Origin: Arthrobotrys musiformis
Taxonomy: Eukaryota > Ascomycota > Orbiliomycetes > Orbiliales > Orbiliaceae
Direction: 5' to 3'
Length of the DNA: 64,000 bases
Assembly (NCBI GenBank): GCA_036971715.1
Contig: JAVHJL010000003.1
Span: 4,402,001-4,466,000, forward strand
How positions within the stretch are numbered: the stretch's first letter is position 1; each line of letters opens with the position of its first letter. The notes below the pieces were generated by a model, which was not told the origin of the DNA, did not search any database, and saw only the letters and a list, made by a program, of their open reading frames with translations. Positions 46,922 to 60,154 of the stretch are shown here, one piece after another. A program made the translations under genes and the position numbers.

Positions 46922-48759
46922 ATGGCGATACTGGAGATCTTACTGCTTTCACTAGCAGAATCATATGCACTCGTGCATCTCTCATACCTCTCGGTAGTTG
47001 CGAAGTCACCGGTGGCACAATATGCAATCGGGTTTCCGACCTTAGTAATATCTCAGGGCGTGGTGTACGCAGTTTATCATTGGTTGATATACCCCAATTT
47101 CATCAGCCCGTTGAGAAAAATACCTGGGCCGAAGGTTGGTGCAAACTCCAAACTTTCAACTACGTGAATGGGCAGGTTGATGCTAATTCGAGTGATACAA
47201 TCTACAGGCACCCAGTTTCTGGAATGGCCATGGGAAGGATATTATCGCGAAACGAACCGGAGACCCACATAAGGTCTGGATAAAGACGGTACCGAATGAC
47301 GGACTAATCTACTACAAAGTATGCTTCTTGAAATCCACAACATTGATTTATGAGTTGTATGGTGTTCGGGGGCCTAAAAGTGCTAACGATATTGCCTTCA
47401 GGGTCTTCTCAACCGCGAGCGACTCCTACCTACCACCCCCAAAGTCCTCGCAGAGGTGCTCAACAGTCAGTCATATATCTTCGTAAAGCCTCAGTTTTTC
47501 CGATTCTCCCTTCGCCTCCTCGGAAATGGAATCCTCATGGCCGAAGGTGACGAGCATAAACGTCAGCGAAAGATTTTGACCCCGGCCTTCCACCCCCGCC
47601 ACCTGCGCTCGCTATTCCCTCTCCTCTGGAACAAAACCCGAGAAATGGTAGATTTGATCGCTGCGGAGGTTGAAGCTTCTGGCGTGCCCGATCCAATCGT
47701 CGACTTCAACTCCTGGGGTTCCCGTTGTACGCTTGATATCATTGGCAAAGCTGGTGCAGGAATAGAATTCAACTCCATGAAAGAGCCCAACAACGATCTC
47801 TTCAAAATCTACCAGAAGGTCTTCACGCCGACACAGGGACAACTGTGGATGGGCATCTTGAATCTCATCATGCCGTTGTGGTTTATGCACAATCTGCCGC
47901 TGAAGGCGGTTAGAGATATCACACGCGCAAAGTACTTTATCATGAACCTTTGTTTGGATATGATTAAAAAGAAGAGGGTCCAAATGGCTGAGAAGACGCC
48001 AATGCATTCTGGTATGTATTAAGTTTTAATCCACTAAAATCGGCGATTGGAAGGCTAATATATTTATTCCGTATAGATATCCTCTCTATCATGATGGAAG
48101 AAGGCTCCCTCTCCGACGAAGAGATGCAAAACCAATTGATGACCTTCATGGCCGCCGGCCACGAAACCACCGCCGCAGCAGTCTCCTGGTCTGTTTGGGA
48201 ACTCTCCCGCCGTCCCGAAGTCGCAGAACGCCTAAGAGCCGAAATCCGCGCCGCAATCCCCGTCCTCGACTCCGACTCCGTCACAATGGAACAAATAGAA
48301 AGCATCCGCTACCTCCGCAACTTTACCAACGAAATTCTCAGATTCCACCCACCAGTTCCAGTTACCATCCGTGAAGCCGAGAAGGATACAACCCTCAATG
48401 GCGAATTCATCCCAAAGGGGACAACGATAATGCTCATGCCATCCGTAATCAACCACTCCGAGGAGCTCTGGGGTCCCGACGCTGCGGAGTTCAACCCGGA
48501 TAGGTGGGATAAACCGGGCGGAAACGGCGGCGCCACAAGCAACTACGCCAATTTGACGTTCCTGATGGGTCCCCGCAGCTGTATCGGACAGAAGTTTTCA
48601 GTTGAGGAATATAAAGCCATCATAGTTGGCTTAGCTGGTAGATTCGCTTTCGAAGAGAAGACGAAGGATATGGAACTTAGTATCAGGGCTGGGATCACTC
48701 AACGCCCCACACACGATGGAGGCTTGCCATTGAAGACAAGAGTCATCCCTGGTTGGTAA
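46922..48759 (+). CDS. Cytochrome P450 monooxygenase
   Basis: Model: join(46922..47134, 47208..47318, 47402..48011, 48077..48759), 538 aa, phases consistent. It has two N-terminal hydrophobic segments (ER anchor) then the IPGPK hinge. Conserved P450 elements: VWIKTVPNDGLIYY, helix C GDEHKRQRKILTPAFH, helix I AGHETTAAAVSW, ExxR in NFTNEILRFHPP region, FNPDRWD, and the heme loop FLMGPRSCIGQKF with ligand Cys at about residue 480. It looks like a CYP4/CYP5-type fatty-acid or xenobiotic hydroxylase, but the fungal clan cannot be fixed by eye. No biosynthetic cluster surrounds it, so a stand-alone role in primary or detoxifying metabolism is more likely. Confidence 0.94.
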
Positions 48760-49139
48760 ATGCTGTTCATTCGAATGGACCGCCAAGGATGGAATGAATT
48801 TTAACTGGATATTACGTTTTTCTGTCATTGGATCCGTGGTTGAGTGAAGTGTTTGATTTAAGCGCAATGCGGAAACTGATTAATGATTTGCATACTGTAG
48901 CTCACATATGGATTGTAATCAAGATAGCGACTCAGAGTAGTAGTAGCTACATCTCTTCCCTTCTAAATGAGACTGTTTATTACAAACTTGATACTCAAGT
49001 CGGGCCTTGTAGGTTATGATAGTAAATATAAGCATCCAAAACAGTGGTAAGTCATATATGGTAGAGGGTATCATCTATGTACATGTCTACATCTTCCTTT
49101 ATATTCGCGTCGACGTCCTCTATTCTTACATCGCGGTAT
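48760..49139. other. 3' intergenic spacer between convergent genes
   Basis: This is the converging 3' ends of the P450 and COX15 genes. Nothing else is visible. Confidence 0.6.
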
Positions 49140-50769
49140 CTAGACTGCCTTCTCGACCTTCTTCGCAGTTCTGCCCATCATAGCGACCCGCTTCTCCGCC
49201 ACCTTCAAGAGAGCTCTAGGAACCCACACTCTACTTCCAAGCACTAAACAACCAGTCAACAATGCCAAGCTATTTGCCTGATGCAAGCTCGCGAGGGTAT
49301 GCGGGACCATATAAATCAGCGTCGCGATCCCTAGTGCAACCTGCATGCTCACAAGATGAACAAGACCCAAGATTCCCTTCTTTGCCTCCGGTGTAAGGAC
49401 CTTCGCCCTCCGTAATCGAGCGCCGTAGGCCCACAACGCCAAGATTGTAAAGAAAGAGGTGGTAGCCAAGATTCTATGATCCAATTGAACGGTCGTGGGG
49501 TTTTCGAGCATATTCCTCCAGACGAGGTCTTCATGTGGAGGTGGTTCTCTTGAGTAGAATGGATCCAGTAATTCCGACATTGGTGGGGCGAGGCCGGTTC
49601 CCATCATCGGGAACTCATTGTAAACAAGTCCAGCGTCCAATCCAGCGACTAGTGCTCCAGACATCGCGGTCGTAAATACCAGCAAGCTAACGAAACCGAC
49701 AAAGATCCTAAGAGGGATCAATGCACCGATCCTCCGCTTTGTCAAGAGTTCCACTGCCTTCTTGGGATCCTTTAAGAGTCGGTTTTCGCGAAGAATGCTA
49801 ACACCGGAGTACAACATTGCGCTATAAACTGCGAATGCGGCGCCCAAGTGTGCCGTCAACCTGTACTGACTGACCCTCGGATGCGACCCTGGTTTCTGGA
49901 ACAAATCATCCTGCAGACCGCTTTTGACCATCCACCAGCCGATAAAACCTTGAAATCCGATACCTAGTGCGATACCACCCAGCTTTAATGCCATTGACCT
50001 AGAAACCTTTCGACGGGCGACGAAGTAAATGGCCGGGAGAACAAACGAGACACCGATAACTCTACCTAGCAATCGGTGCGTCCATTCCATATAGTAAATA
50101 AATTTGTATTCCTCGAGGTTCATGGTCGGGTTTAAGATTCGGAATTCAGGCGAGTTACGGTATTTGGAGAATTCGGATTCCCAGTCGGCATTGGAGAGGG
50201 GCGGCAGGGAACCGGTTACGGGTTTCCATTCTGTGATTGAAAGACTGCCAGAACTTCCTGTCAGTAGAGAATCCTCGAAGCAAGCCAGTGAGCTTCCATG
50301 AAAGGTCTTACCCTGATTCCGTCAAACGGGTTAAACCACCCAGAACGACGATAGCAAAAACGAGACCCGCCGACCCAAGTAACCAATACCCAACTACTTT
50401 TTCAGAGACATCAGGGAAGCTACTCGACTTCGCCTTCGTCGCAGTAGCACCAGCTGTCGCAGCGACATCCCCCTCCACAGCAGCAGCAGACGTAGCCAAC
50501 CGACGGTACGCAGACTTCACACTCCCAATGTTCTCAACCAAAGACGACCTAGTCTTCGATAAAAGCACAGCCCCAGATTTCGAGCTCTTCAGGAGAATAG
50601 ATTGGAGTTTAGACGGCGTCCGAGATGTGCTGTATCGTGCGGATTGTAGCGGGGTGGCTGCCGTGCGCAGGGTAGGTACCAGACGAAGATTTTGGCATTG
50701 GCGGCAGGTGAATGCGGGCGATGAGAGTATCCTGGCCCTCACCGCGCTGCCGATCGTGGCGGAAGCCAT
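49140..50769 (-). CDS. COX15: Mitochondrial heme A synthase
   Basis: Model: complement(join(49140..50244, 50312..50769)), 520 aa; donor GTAAGA, acceptor GGCAG, phase kept. The first ~100 residues are an Arg/Ser-rich mitochondrial presequence. The conserved core begins VVLGGLTRLTESGLSITEWKP and continues with EFKFIYYMEWTHRLLGR-type helix 2, GFIGWWMVKSGL, VSQYRLTAHLGAAF, the AGLDAGLVYNEFPMMG loop, and VQLDHRILA. Four conserved His in the paired helix bundles (EWTH, TAHL, LDHR, SLHQ) are present. The enzyme converts heme O to heme A for cytochrome c oxidase in the inner membrane. Length and motifs are normal; no oddities. Confidence 0.96.
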
Positions 50770-51484
50770 TGTTAGCCCTTTACGGGGGAATAGTTTAAAA
50801 ACGAGTGTCGATGTCTCGATTGTTGAACGTTCATGAACTCATCACGAAGGTTGGACTCGAGTCGTGGTGGGGGTTTTGAAACGGACAATTTCTAATTGGG
50901 TGGTCTGAGGATGGTGCGCAACGCAGAAATTGCAACAGCTGTCTCAATAACCCAGCTCAAAAGACTGCTGCAGCCTCGAAATTCGAACAGTACCAAAACG
51001 TTTTTACGGAGGACCACAGATCTTGTAGAAATTAAAGGAGTGAATAGGTTTTGTTATTGATGATTATAATTTATATTTGGATGTCTGATCAAGAAAATCT
51101 TGAAAGTTTGTATATATACATTGACATATTAAGTTTAACTCTCTTGGGGGCATGTGAAGCATGAAGGAGTGAGTGAAAGAAGAACAAGCCGACCAGTATA
51201 AATAGGAAAAAAGAAAACGAAAGAACGCCATTTTTTTATGCAAGTGAGTGACTAGAAGTATAAAACCTGAGCGAGTGTATCTGGTATCGTAAAACATTGC
51301 AAAGCCCCCAGTGGTATGTTATTTAAAGAAAGACAGAAGCCGAACTCCGAAAACCAAACATTAGAGCCGAAGAGAAACAAAAACATGCATGACAGTACGC
51401 GATATTATTAGAGGAATCGTTGCCGTTTTGGGTATATGGTCTTAAGGGTATTTTGTGTGTTTTTTGGAAGGGGAAGCTGGCTTT
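50770..51484. other. Spacer between COX15 and the rhodopsin-domain gene
   Basis: COX15 promoter at left, 3' end of the next minus-strand gene at right. AT-rich from 51050. No gene. Confidence 0.55.
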
Positions 51485-53151
51485 TTATACCATGTCTTCA
51501 CCCTTAACTGGTTTGTCGTCTAGACACAGGTCGGAGTTTTCAGAGAATCCACTGGATGGTCTGTCTTCGATTTCCATGTATCCTTTTTCGAGATCACGCT
51601 CAAGATCTTTCTCGAGGGAGCTGGTAGAAACGCTTATGTTCGAGCCAGCAAGGAGGGCAGGCCTCTTTTCTGGGTCTTCGAGCTCGTCTAGCGTTGCGAT
51701 TCTGCCAAAGCTTGGCCCAGTACCATCAAGAGGGGTGGGAGGGATGATAACCGTAGTTGGGATTTGCATTGTGTACGGTCGGCCCTCGGAAGAAACAACA
51801 TCAACGGTCTTGATATCCTTTTCATCGATCGGTCCCTCGACAATAGTTGTGATCTGTGACTGGATAGGTCCGAGTCTCGATATGAGCATAGAATCAATGC
51901 GCTCCGATGTCTGGGACATGAGAACGCTCTTGTTGATCGATCCGAGAGACTTATCATAAGGGGCGGGGCTGCGTGCACGAAAACCCTTTCCGTAAGGCAT
52001 GGATGAAGCACCGCTCTTTCCATAGTCGCTTTCGCGGTCGGTGCTTCCGAAGGGCTTGAACTTTGTTCCGGTAATCTTGCAGAATAGCTGCTCCCAGAGA
52101 AGCTTGGAAGGTGGGATGCAGGCACAGATAATACCGATGGTAAGCTCAAGGAGACCCCACATGCCTGGTTCGTAGATGACCCAGGTGAAGTCAAACCCGT
52201 TGAGAAGGGTGGAGAGAGTGACAATTCTCATGACAGCGCAGATGCAACCAATGGCACCAACGACAAAGAGAGAAAGGGTGCTGATCTTGCGCTTGATAGG
52301 CATCTGGAGCTCCCAGATAACCCTGATTGGGAGGACAAGGAGAGCGAGGTCGACAAAGATGTGAATGATACCAAAGGAGTAGAGCATGGGCTTGAGAGGA
52401 ATGCACTTTGGTGACTTGTAGATTCTGTAGCTGAAGTCGAGAGCCCCCTCGATTGGGTTGCACTGGAAGATGAAGGTCAATTCACAGGCGAAGAAGTAGA
52501 CGATTTGGAAAACCATGAACGCCGTGAGAACCTTGCGCATCGAGTGGGTCTTTGGGATGATTCGCTCATAGAGGAAGAGAATGGACATCTTGATCAAAGT
52601 TATAGACCAGGTGTATCCAATCAAGTGGAAGTAGATGAACTTGAAGCAGTAGTTAAGTTGCTCCGGAGTGACATCCCAGATGTGATAACCAACACCGCCA
52701 TATATCAAAACTGTAAAAGAAAATGTTAGAAAGGTTTGATGATAATGTAGATGAGGAGGTACTTACAACAAAACTGCAAAGCAGTGAATCCAGCGACACT
52801 GATGAGTGCCATAACTATGCACCAGTCATCAAGACCAAATCTTCGGACGATGAAGAGTCTTGTGTATATTCTCATCATGACCATGACCACGGCCAAAACA
52901 AAGAATACAATATCGATGATGTACATAGACAGCTGTCTATTATGCTCAACATAATCTAAATCGTATGCGTATTAGCTAGGCTCATTTCTTCGATATAATA
53001 TCAAGCTTGTCAACATACCTGCTGTTAGTAACCATGGTGGGTAGAACCCCTGTGGAACCGGTCCATTTACTCCAGCTTCGTGTGCCAAAGTTGCCACCTC
53101 TTGTAACCACAAAGCATGCTTCAACTCAGCGTCGGTAACGTTGGCCTTCAT
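51485..53151 (-). CDS. Seven-TM fungal rhodopsin-domain protein
   Basis: Model: complement(join(51485..52710, 52767..52955, 53019..53151)), 515 aa, phases consistent. The N-terminus is extracellular (MKANVTDAEL...). Seven hydrophobic helices span about residues 55-330. Family marks are RRFGLDDWCIV, YGGVGYHIWDV, ITLIKMSILFLYERI and the FQCNPIEG cysteine. The pattern matches the PF20684 'fungal rhodopsin domain' family of 7-TM proteins, often compared with Pth11-type receptors; ligands are unknown. The Ser-rich cytosolic tail of ~190 residues contains many basic/acidic patches and likely phosphorylation sites (EDRPSSGFSENSD near the end). No CFEM domain precedes the helices. Confidence 0.86.
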
Positions 53152-56100
53152 TTTGATGTATAAAATTTAAATATTCCGAACCAGTCGTTAAAAGAGAATG
53201 AAAAAGATATAATATAAAAAAGAAAGAGAAAGAAAATAAAAAATAAAAATAAAAAAAGAATAAAAAGAAAGAACTAGTGAAAAAAGAATGAATAAATTCG
53301 AATGAACGAATGACCACAGTCGGTATATGAACTCTCCTATCTTCCAAAAATCCCAATATTCGAGGGGTGGGTGGAATCGATGGTGCTTTTATGTATGTCT
53401 ACTGCTTGGGGAGGAAACTATTCCGTTTTCTGTGATGCGCAGCCTTGGTTATGCGGCGTTTTGGTGCGGTGGTGTTAGCGTGTGTGGGAAAACCCCCTGT
53501 TCCCGATGATGCAGCACTTATTCCGCTATTGACCCCGATTTGGTACTTCGACCCAGAGAAAACAAGCACCCTTCGCACGGTGGAGAGATAGGTCCAAGAA
53601 AGAATAGCCCAAGAAGAAAAACGCTGTTTCTGTGAGGTCAGAGGGAGCAGTCAGTTGGACTTGGCTGTAAGTGGCTTCGAGGCCGAGTGGTGGTAAAATT
53701 TTTTTTCTTAAAACGTTAAAACGACAGAATTAATAGGCCTTTGTCCGAATTCATGAAGCCGAGCCGTTGACATCAGCAGGGATTGATTTTTGATGCCGCC
53801 GTTTCTAGTGTGCGCCTGATGACTTGAAGTTAAAGTCTGGGGTACGTACCTCCTCTCAAGGAAGAAAAAAAAAAAGAGAGAGGAATAAGGCATCAGATCT
53901 AGACGGGGAGGCTCCTCGTAATTATAAGATAACTGCGAAGCGGGTACACAATGTATGATTCCTGAAATAACACCACTTGCAACTGTATTGTATGGGCAGT
54001 GGAACCCGTACAAAATGCAAGGGACAGCATTTCAAGGTCTATACCGTTTCAAAGAGTACTTGAGCTTTAAAAGCAAAAAACCAAAAGACTTGCAGTGATG
54101 TGCATAAGAAAAGGCGAGGATGTATGCTGCATCGACTCGTGTCCGCAAGGTCGAGCCACTGAGACCATTGGGGGTGGGGAAATTGTGCGCGGGCATTGCC
54201 ATGTTCACCACCACATCGAGATCTCAACTTCATCCGACCATCCAATTCAGTCCAGGATATGTATACACAGGCAAATGCTTATCATATCCCATAGGAAAAA
54301 GGTTTCGGAGACTGAAAAAGAAACTACGAAGATCCTTACCGAAACGTCATAGAGTAACGTGCATATGGCTGGTAATACCCTGTGCTAGCTACACCCAAAG
54401 GATTGATCAATTGATGCAATGTGCCGACAATGTGCGCAACAGATACACACATCGATGGATTCAATGAATCCTGGTCGTATACCTTGCAATTTCGCAATTA
54501 CTAAGGATCTTCGAAAACGTGTTCGATGAAATATTATTAAAAGCTTGTATATGATTTCCATGCTATCAATGCGCTATCCTTCACGGCAGTCACCCGTTTC
54601 GTCGTCGCATAATTGTCGAAATTGTTGTAATCTCGCTACTCGTCGCTTTTGGGTATCCAGAGTCCGATCACTCCGTAATCGTTGATAAGTCAATATAGAA
54701 TGGTAGGACACAAATTTCTATAAAGGCTTTAAAAGGAAGCTCTTAAAAGTCATCTTTTTCTTCAGATAGATTAAAAAACTTAAAAGACGGATTTAGTGAA
54801 TAGAATTTGGGGTCATCATGGAAAAATAACGTATGTAAGTATTTACAGGGTTGACTGATGGAGGCTAGTACCAGGAACCGATTTGATAGAACCATGCACG
54901 GCTCGATTGCTTTCCATGGCACATAAAGACGTCGTCTGTCAAAAGGAATCCCATAGAGGCAGCCGAAGAAAGAATATCAACCAGGATTCAATTCGAGCCG
55001 GCTGATTTATCATCACCGGGTCGAATATTTCTCCAGAGACATTCAGGTCTAGGAGACCCTGGAGGACCCTGTAGCATGCAATACCAGTGATCCAGGGAGC
55101 TGATGCCCCACGCAAGTTTCAACGTTGGTAGATAGATGTATGTAACTGGTACCTCCATAAATATATAAAATACGTCCATACGTGTACCGTTGCTTGTGCG
55201 ACCTGCAGCTCGGTCCGCGGCTGTCGACGTCTACTGTCCAAACTACGGAAGAACGGAAAATGGATCCATGGGTATACAGTGTGGCACTCTGTGCCGGCAC
55301 TGTTTTTCCTGATCTGCTTCTTGATTTGAGCAGAATCATCAGGGTACCTTCATTTTCGGTGCCTTCACTAGGATGTTCGTGATTGACGATGCGGACGAGT
55401 TTCGGGTGGCCTGAAATGGTAACCATATTGAGAAAAGCCGGCACCTTGCAGCGGTGCAACGTGCCGACGAACATGTGTTGCACCTCGATCAGGTACAGGC
55501 AGCCACAAAACTTCGACCGCTTCAAAATCCATGAGTCGAGTCCTTACTTACTTCCCTTAATCCCGTGAGGACTGACGTCTGCGTGGGGTTTCTGGGTGGG
55601 AAGCTTCGAAGTTGGAATGGTTGTCTTGCATATCGCAACTGCAACTGCCGTGTGTTCAAACCGTGGAGGATTTCCTTCAGCCACAAAGGGAAAGCACCTT
55701 GGGCAATTGATGTGGTTTGGAGACGGGCCACTATTTGCGATAGGCAAGATCTTAAGACCGTTCATTATCTGTAGCTATTTCTGTCATTGCAAAGAGAACC
55801 ATGTTTGTTTCAAGGTTGTCCACGTTTTTTCATGGTCCAGGTTTGGCTGGTCTCACTAAGGGCCATGATCTAGGCTGTCAAGCTCAAGAACCTCGTCAAG
55901 AACTTCTAGTTTCGCCGTTTCATGAAACATTCGATCGGCCACTTCTAGTTGTTCAACAATTCTTTTATGAACTCGTGCTGATGCACCTATATGCGTAATC
56001 CAGGCTTGTGATAATGCGTGGAAACGGTTTAGGAATGGGAATGTCTATCGTTTGTGGGTGATCAATTGCAACTCTGGGCGACGACCGCCGCCTAGTAGCC

Positions 56101-57135
56101 CACCTCGGCAAGGCGACCTCTCTCGAGCGGGGTGAGCTCTGCATGCTCCTCCTCAAGGATGCCGCACAAAGCTTTCTCCGTTTGGCTGTGGGAGGCTGGT
56201 AAATTGCTAGAAGATTACAACGAACTTCGTGTATTCTAGTGTTTTTGGGGTCGGCTTCATTCCCCGGATTCTAAAATTAATTGAAGATCTGTAAGCGGGA
56301 AATGGCCTTCTTCAAAACAGGAAGTTATCCAAGTCAAGATTCGTGTTAAACATTAAACAACGGATCCCGATATTGACCCTAAGTTTAGACGAACCCTGGA
56401 AACTTTTAATAAAGAGCTATCGGCCGGATATCGATATTCAACCATTTTATTCCTTTTTTCTGTCCAAACTCTTGAACAGTGCGCAACCTCATTTTCGCTG
56501 GTGTCTCTCCCTGAAACCCTACATATGTATATACGGGCGATAAACGAGGGTCTGAAGTAGGGTGGGAGGCTGTGCGGCGCTGTTCATGCGACTGACTCGG
56601 CTAGGCTGACGGCATGTCTAGACTCTAAACCGCACTAGCGTGGATGCCGCACAAAAATTTGTGCGATATGCAGCCCATTGATATTGACAATGGAAAACCG
56701 ATGCGGGTTGAGGTTTTTGAGCGATAGGATTATAACTATATGAGCCGATATGGGCTAGGGGCTATAGCAAAGACATCATGTGTCATCTGCTGCTGTGTGG
56801 GACAGCCACATGAGCTCGGGCAAGCTTAAGCTTACGTTAATTACGTTAAGCTCTCCAGATTTGACCTTTAGACCCGGAGTCGCCGGCGAACATTTCTCTG
56901 AAGTCTGTTAATCTTGATCGAGGGCTAAGGCGAGATTCCGGAGAGTTTTTTGCAGTAGCAGCTGCATCCAAATCTTAAATCTCATTGTAGAGCTTAGGCC
57001 TACAAGTATAGCCTACAAATTTTTGTGGTAGAAGTAGACGCTAGTCAATGTGCGCATGTCGCACAAAGCATGGCTACCTCGCCGGATACGGAAACCTCCC
57101 CTAGTAGGAAGGTAACAGCCAGTATTCGACCAGGT
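53152..57135. other. 4-kb region without a supportable gene
   Basis: Starts with the A-rich 5' leader of the rhodopsin-domain gene (low complexity 53200-53280). Small frames on the minus strand at about 55049-55525 and 55544-55765 could join through an intron (donor near 55554) but match nothing I recognise and lack a clear start and end. The rest shows no structure. Confidence 0.45.
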
Positions 57136-59086
57136 TTAAACCTCTTCACAACCTTCGCAACACACAAGTTCAAACCCACCATCACCCGTAGAAGCTATTC
57201 CAAAGGCATCTTCCTCGAGGTCATCATCTTCGTCCTCTAGATCGGCTGAGATGATATCATCTTCCATCTCCGTATCCGAATCTATATCCATCTGCATACC
57301 GCGATCTTCCGTGAACACCCTCCAACAACTCGGGTCTAACGTCCCAACACTGACATCACCGCTCCGTAGCGTTCTGATATTAACTCTCCGGAAGCAAATG
57401 GCATATACCCGCTCCCCGGTAGTTTCATATCGATAGTTCTCTCTAGGGCCTGGGTGTGATCGATTATGTCGGGCTTTCTTGTCCACCTTCAAGTCCGCAC
57501 CCACGAATTGAGCATTTACCAATGTCCGGTAACCCACAACAAAATAGACATCGTCTCCATAGTTTAGATAGTGGTTCGATAACCAGTCCCTAACCGAAGG
57601 TTGTGTAGAAAGTTCCTCGAAAACGGCCCGTGGCTGATTCATCATATATATCCGGCTTTCCTTTGCCAGAACTTGCACGTCGCCTCCCACGTCTTTGACG
57701 GCAGGTGACAGGAATATTTTGCTAATCGCTTTCTTAAAGCCGGAGTTTGATTTTGTCTTCAGTTTGACGAATTCGCTGAAATTCTTATCCGTTCTTACGG
57801 AGTAGTCCTTATACTCCGCCAGTGGAAGCTCCGGTATAACCAGGGCATCCTGATCAGGATAACGACGATCTGGTATTAGGCTAGCGAGGGAAATGTCTTC
57901 TTTAGCGTAGAGCCTGCTCGCTAATTCAAACACCGAGGGTGGCAGCGACTCCATATTGTCTAGGGCGAAGGTCGGCTGTCTATTAAGGGAAGATATAGAC
58001 CCTATCGAACTTCCAGTATTGGACCGTGACCGTTCTTCAAGAAGGAATACAAAACAGTGTTTTAGTGCGAGTTGTTAAATAGTATGGATATGGTACCATG
58101 CAGTACTTACCTCCCGGCCGAAAATCATCATAATCAGAGTCTCCCGCATCCGTGCCCGCAGGAATTGTTATTAATAATTCCTTCGCGTAGGCAGCCGCCG
58201 TAGCTGAGGCATATTCTTGCCAGACTTTGTTTTTGTGAGAATCTGCGTAATCGCAGATGCCTCTGATAACCAAACAGGGAAGGGTGTCCATTAAACCAGC
58301 TGCTTCCATCTCGAAACAGAGAATATCTTTTTGACTAGCAAGTTTGTCTCTCGTTATACCGTCCTTGACGACTTTGTTCCCGGATCCGATTGTCCCATAG
58401 AAAATTGAAGGTGTCAGTGATTCACGTGGCGGTCGTTCAACTAGTTGTTCGGAATCACATTTTCTACACAGGTTCTCATCTATGTGCGTATAACCCGCGG
58501 CATAAAGGCGATCATTCTCAATGCCTTGGTGTCTGAAATGCTGCCGCATATTGGGGTACTTATGTACCATCCTGTTGATATGGTCGCTGATAGCATTGCC
58601 ACGGCATCGGTGGCCAGCCTCAAGCTTAGACATTGCCGTCAAAAGAACCTTTGGTGGCTTATTCAAGGATCCACTCATTATCAGCTCCCCGTCCTGAATC
58701 GCCTTCCCGTAGTCGTATTGGATTACCCCGTTATCAACCCCGCGAGGTTTGCTTACAACAACATCGCCAAGCCTGATATCGTGTAGGTGGGAAGGGACTC
58801 CGCCACCAATTCCAACCATCAGGGCAAACCGAATATTCCTGAAACTCATCCTCATTTGCTCGCCCAAGGTGGCGGCTGAGACCGTTCCGTATACGCCATC
58901 AGGCAGACAGGCTATAACAACATTGTGCTCCCCTATCCTTCCAAGGGTATATGTGTTTTGGTCGTGAGAATCCTGTTGCGTTGGTTTGTCATGTTCTTCG
59001 TCCAGCATGGCGGTGACGGCAGCCATTTCGACGGGTAAGGCGCAAATACACCCCACCGTGTAGTTTCGGCTGTCCAGCGGAGTCAT
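57136..59086 (-). CDS. PNP/UDP-phosphorylase domain fused to unknown beta-rich domain
   Basis: Model: complement(join(57136..58034, 58111..59086)), 624 aa; donor GTAAGT, acceptor TGAAG, phase kept. The ATG at 59086 is the first in frame. Residues 8-315 are a PNP_UDP domain as in fungal NLR-like sensors: NYTVGCICALPVEMAAV, MVGIGGGVPS, DILCFEMEAAGLMD, VIRGICDYADSHKN, WQEYASATAAAYAKELL. No NACHT or NB-ARC follows. After a Ser-rich linker, residues ~353-560 form a second domain of alternating beta-like strands (DVYFVVGYRTLVNAQF, RVYAICFRRVNIRT), then a strongly acidic tail (573-602) and a Cys-containing end. The second domain is not one I can name; its size, the removable-looking tail and the adjacent CHAT protease make a gasdermin-like effector worth testing. 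The intron is 76 bp; without it the frame ends at 58037. Confidence 0.85.
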
Positions 59087-60154
59087 CTTTGCTGTAGTCT
59101 CAGGGCAAAAGTGAGGGGTAATAATCAAGAAAGTTGATCTCCTGGATCGATCCGGCTTTCTGTATACCTAACTTGGACCGCTGAGCTGCTCGTAATGTGC
59201 CATTGAATTCTGGAACGGGATTGCGAAGACGAATATTATATTATAAATTGTATTCATTGAAAAAGAGAATATTAGGAGCAGTCTAAATTCCTCTTCGTCT
59301 GTATTAGAAATTAGGCCATGTTTCCGAACATGAGGCCCTAAACCCTCCACAGTACTTCTGCCAGAAATCGAAGCAACGGTGCGGAGAATGCGGACGCAGC
59401 TGACGTGGTCGAAAACGACCAGGCAAGTTTGCATACATCCTGCAGTACCGCCGGCTTAATATCATGAATGCAGTGCACGCAAACGTTGCAAACCTATATG
59501 CTTCTTATCGGCCATTAGGAGGATACCACCTAATACCATTGACACGGGGCCGATTCTAATGGATATGACGGTGCGCCGTCGATATGCGAGACTAGGGGCT
59601 TGTCGACAAAGTGTCCATGCTGTGCAAGGGAGCTCTAGGAAGAGGATCGAGGCTAGATCCTTGACCGGAGACATACGTCGACATGTATACGGAGGCAGTG
59701 TGCTCTCTGCTTGAGGCTGTATGCATCGATTGCACTGAGCTCGTGGGCACACCCCAAGGTTCACAACACAAATAGGGCTTCAACTTGCAACATCGTATTT
59801 GCGAGCAAGTTGTTGGCTCAACGCAAAAGCGAAAGGAAACAACGGCTTCCTAACCTTGAGCAGTGCAGAGAGACAAGGCGGCGCGATCAACTATCCGTGC
59901 TCGACTATGCTAGTAACATGATTTTGATAGACATCCTTTAGAATAGCCGTGAATCCTAGCTTTAGGACGTTTATTGATGTTCACTAGGACCTAAATGCAT
60001 AAATAGCGTATCTGAAAGTGCCTTTGTGACGGTTTAGGACGTCGTCAATTGATCACAGTCCAATTAAACCTAAAGAACCAGCAACCTAATCGACGACCTG
60101 AAACAAGACATACTAGTATATTGACTCTATAGGCCTAGTCTATATTATAACTCG
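59087..60154. other. Shared divergent promoter region of the PNP-fusion and CHAT genes
   Basis: About 1.07 kb separates the two start codons, which point away from each other. Short frames only. No clear TATA box or transcription-factor site can be claimed. Confidence 0.55.

Noticed and set aside
46922..53151. Secondary-metabolite cluster around the P450
   Set aside because: Neighbours are DUF2828, COX15 and a rhodopsin-domain protein; there is no backbone synthase, transferase or transporter.
53200..53280. A-rich tract as a retroelement tail
   Set aside because: It sits just before the rhodopsin-domain start codon, has no target duplication and is mixed A/G, so it is simple leader sequence.
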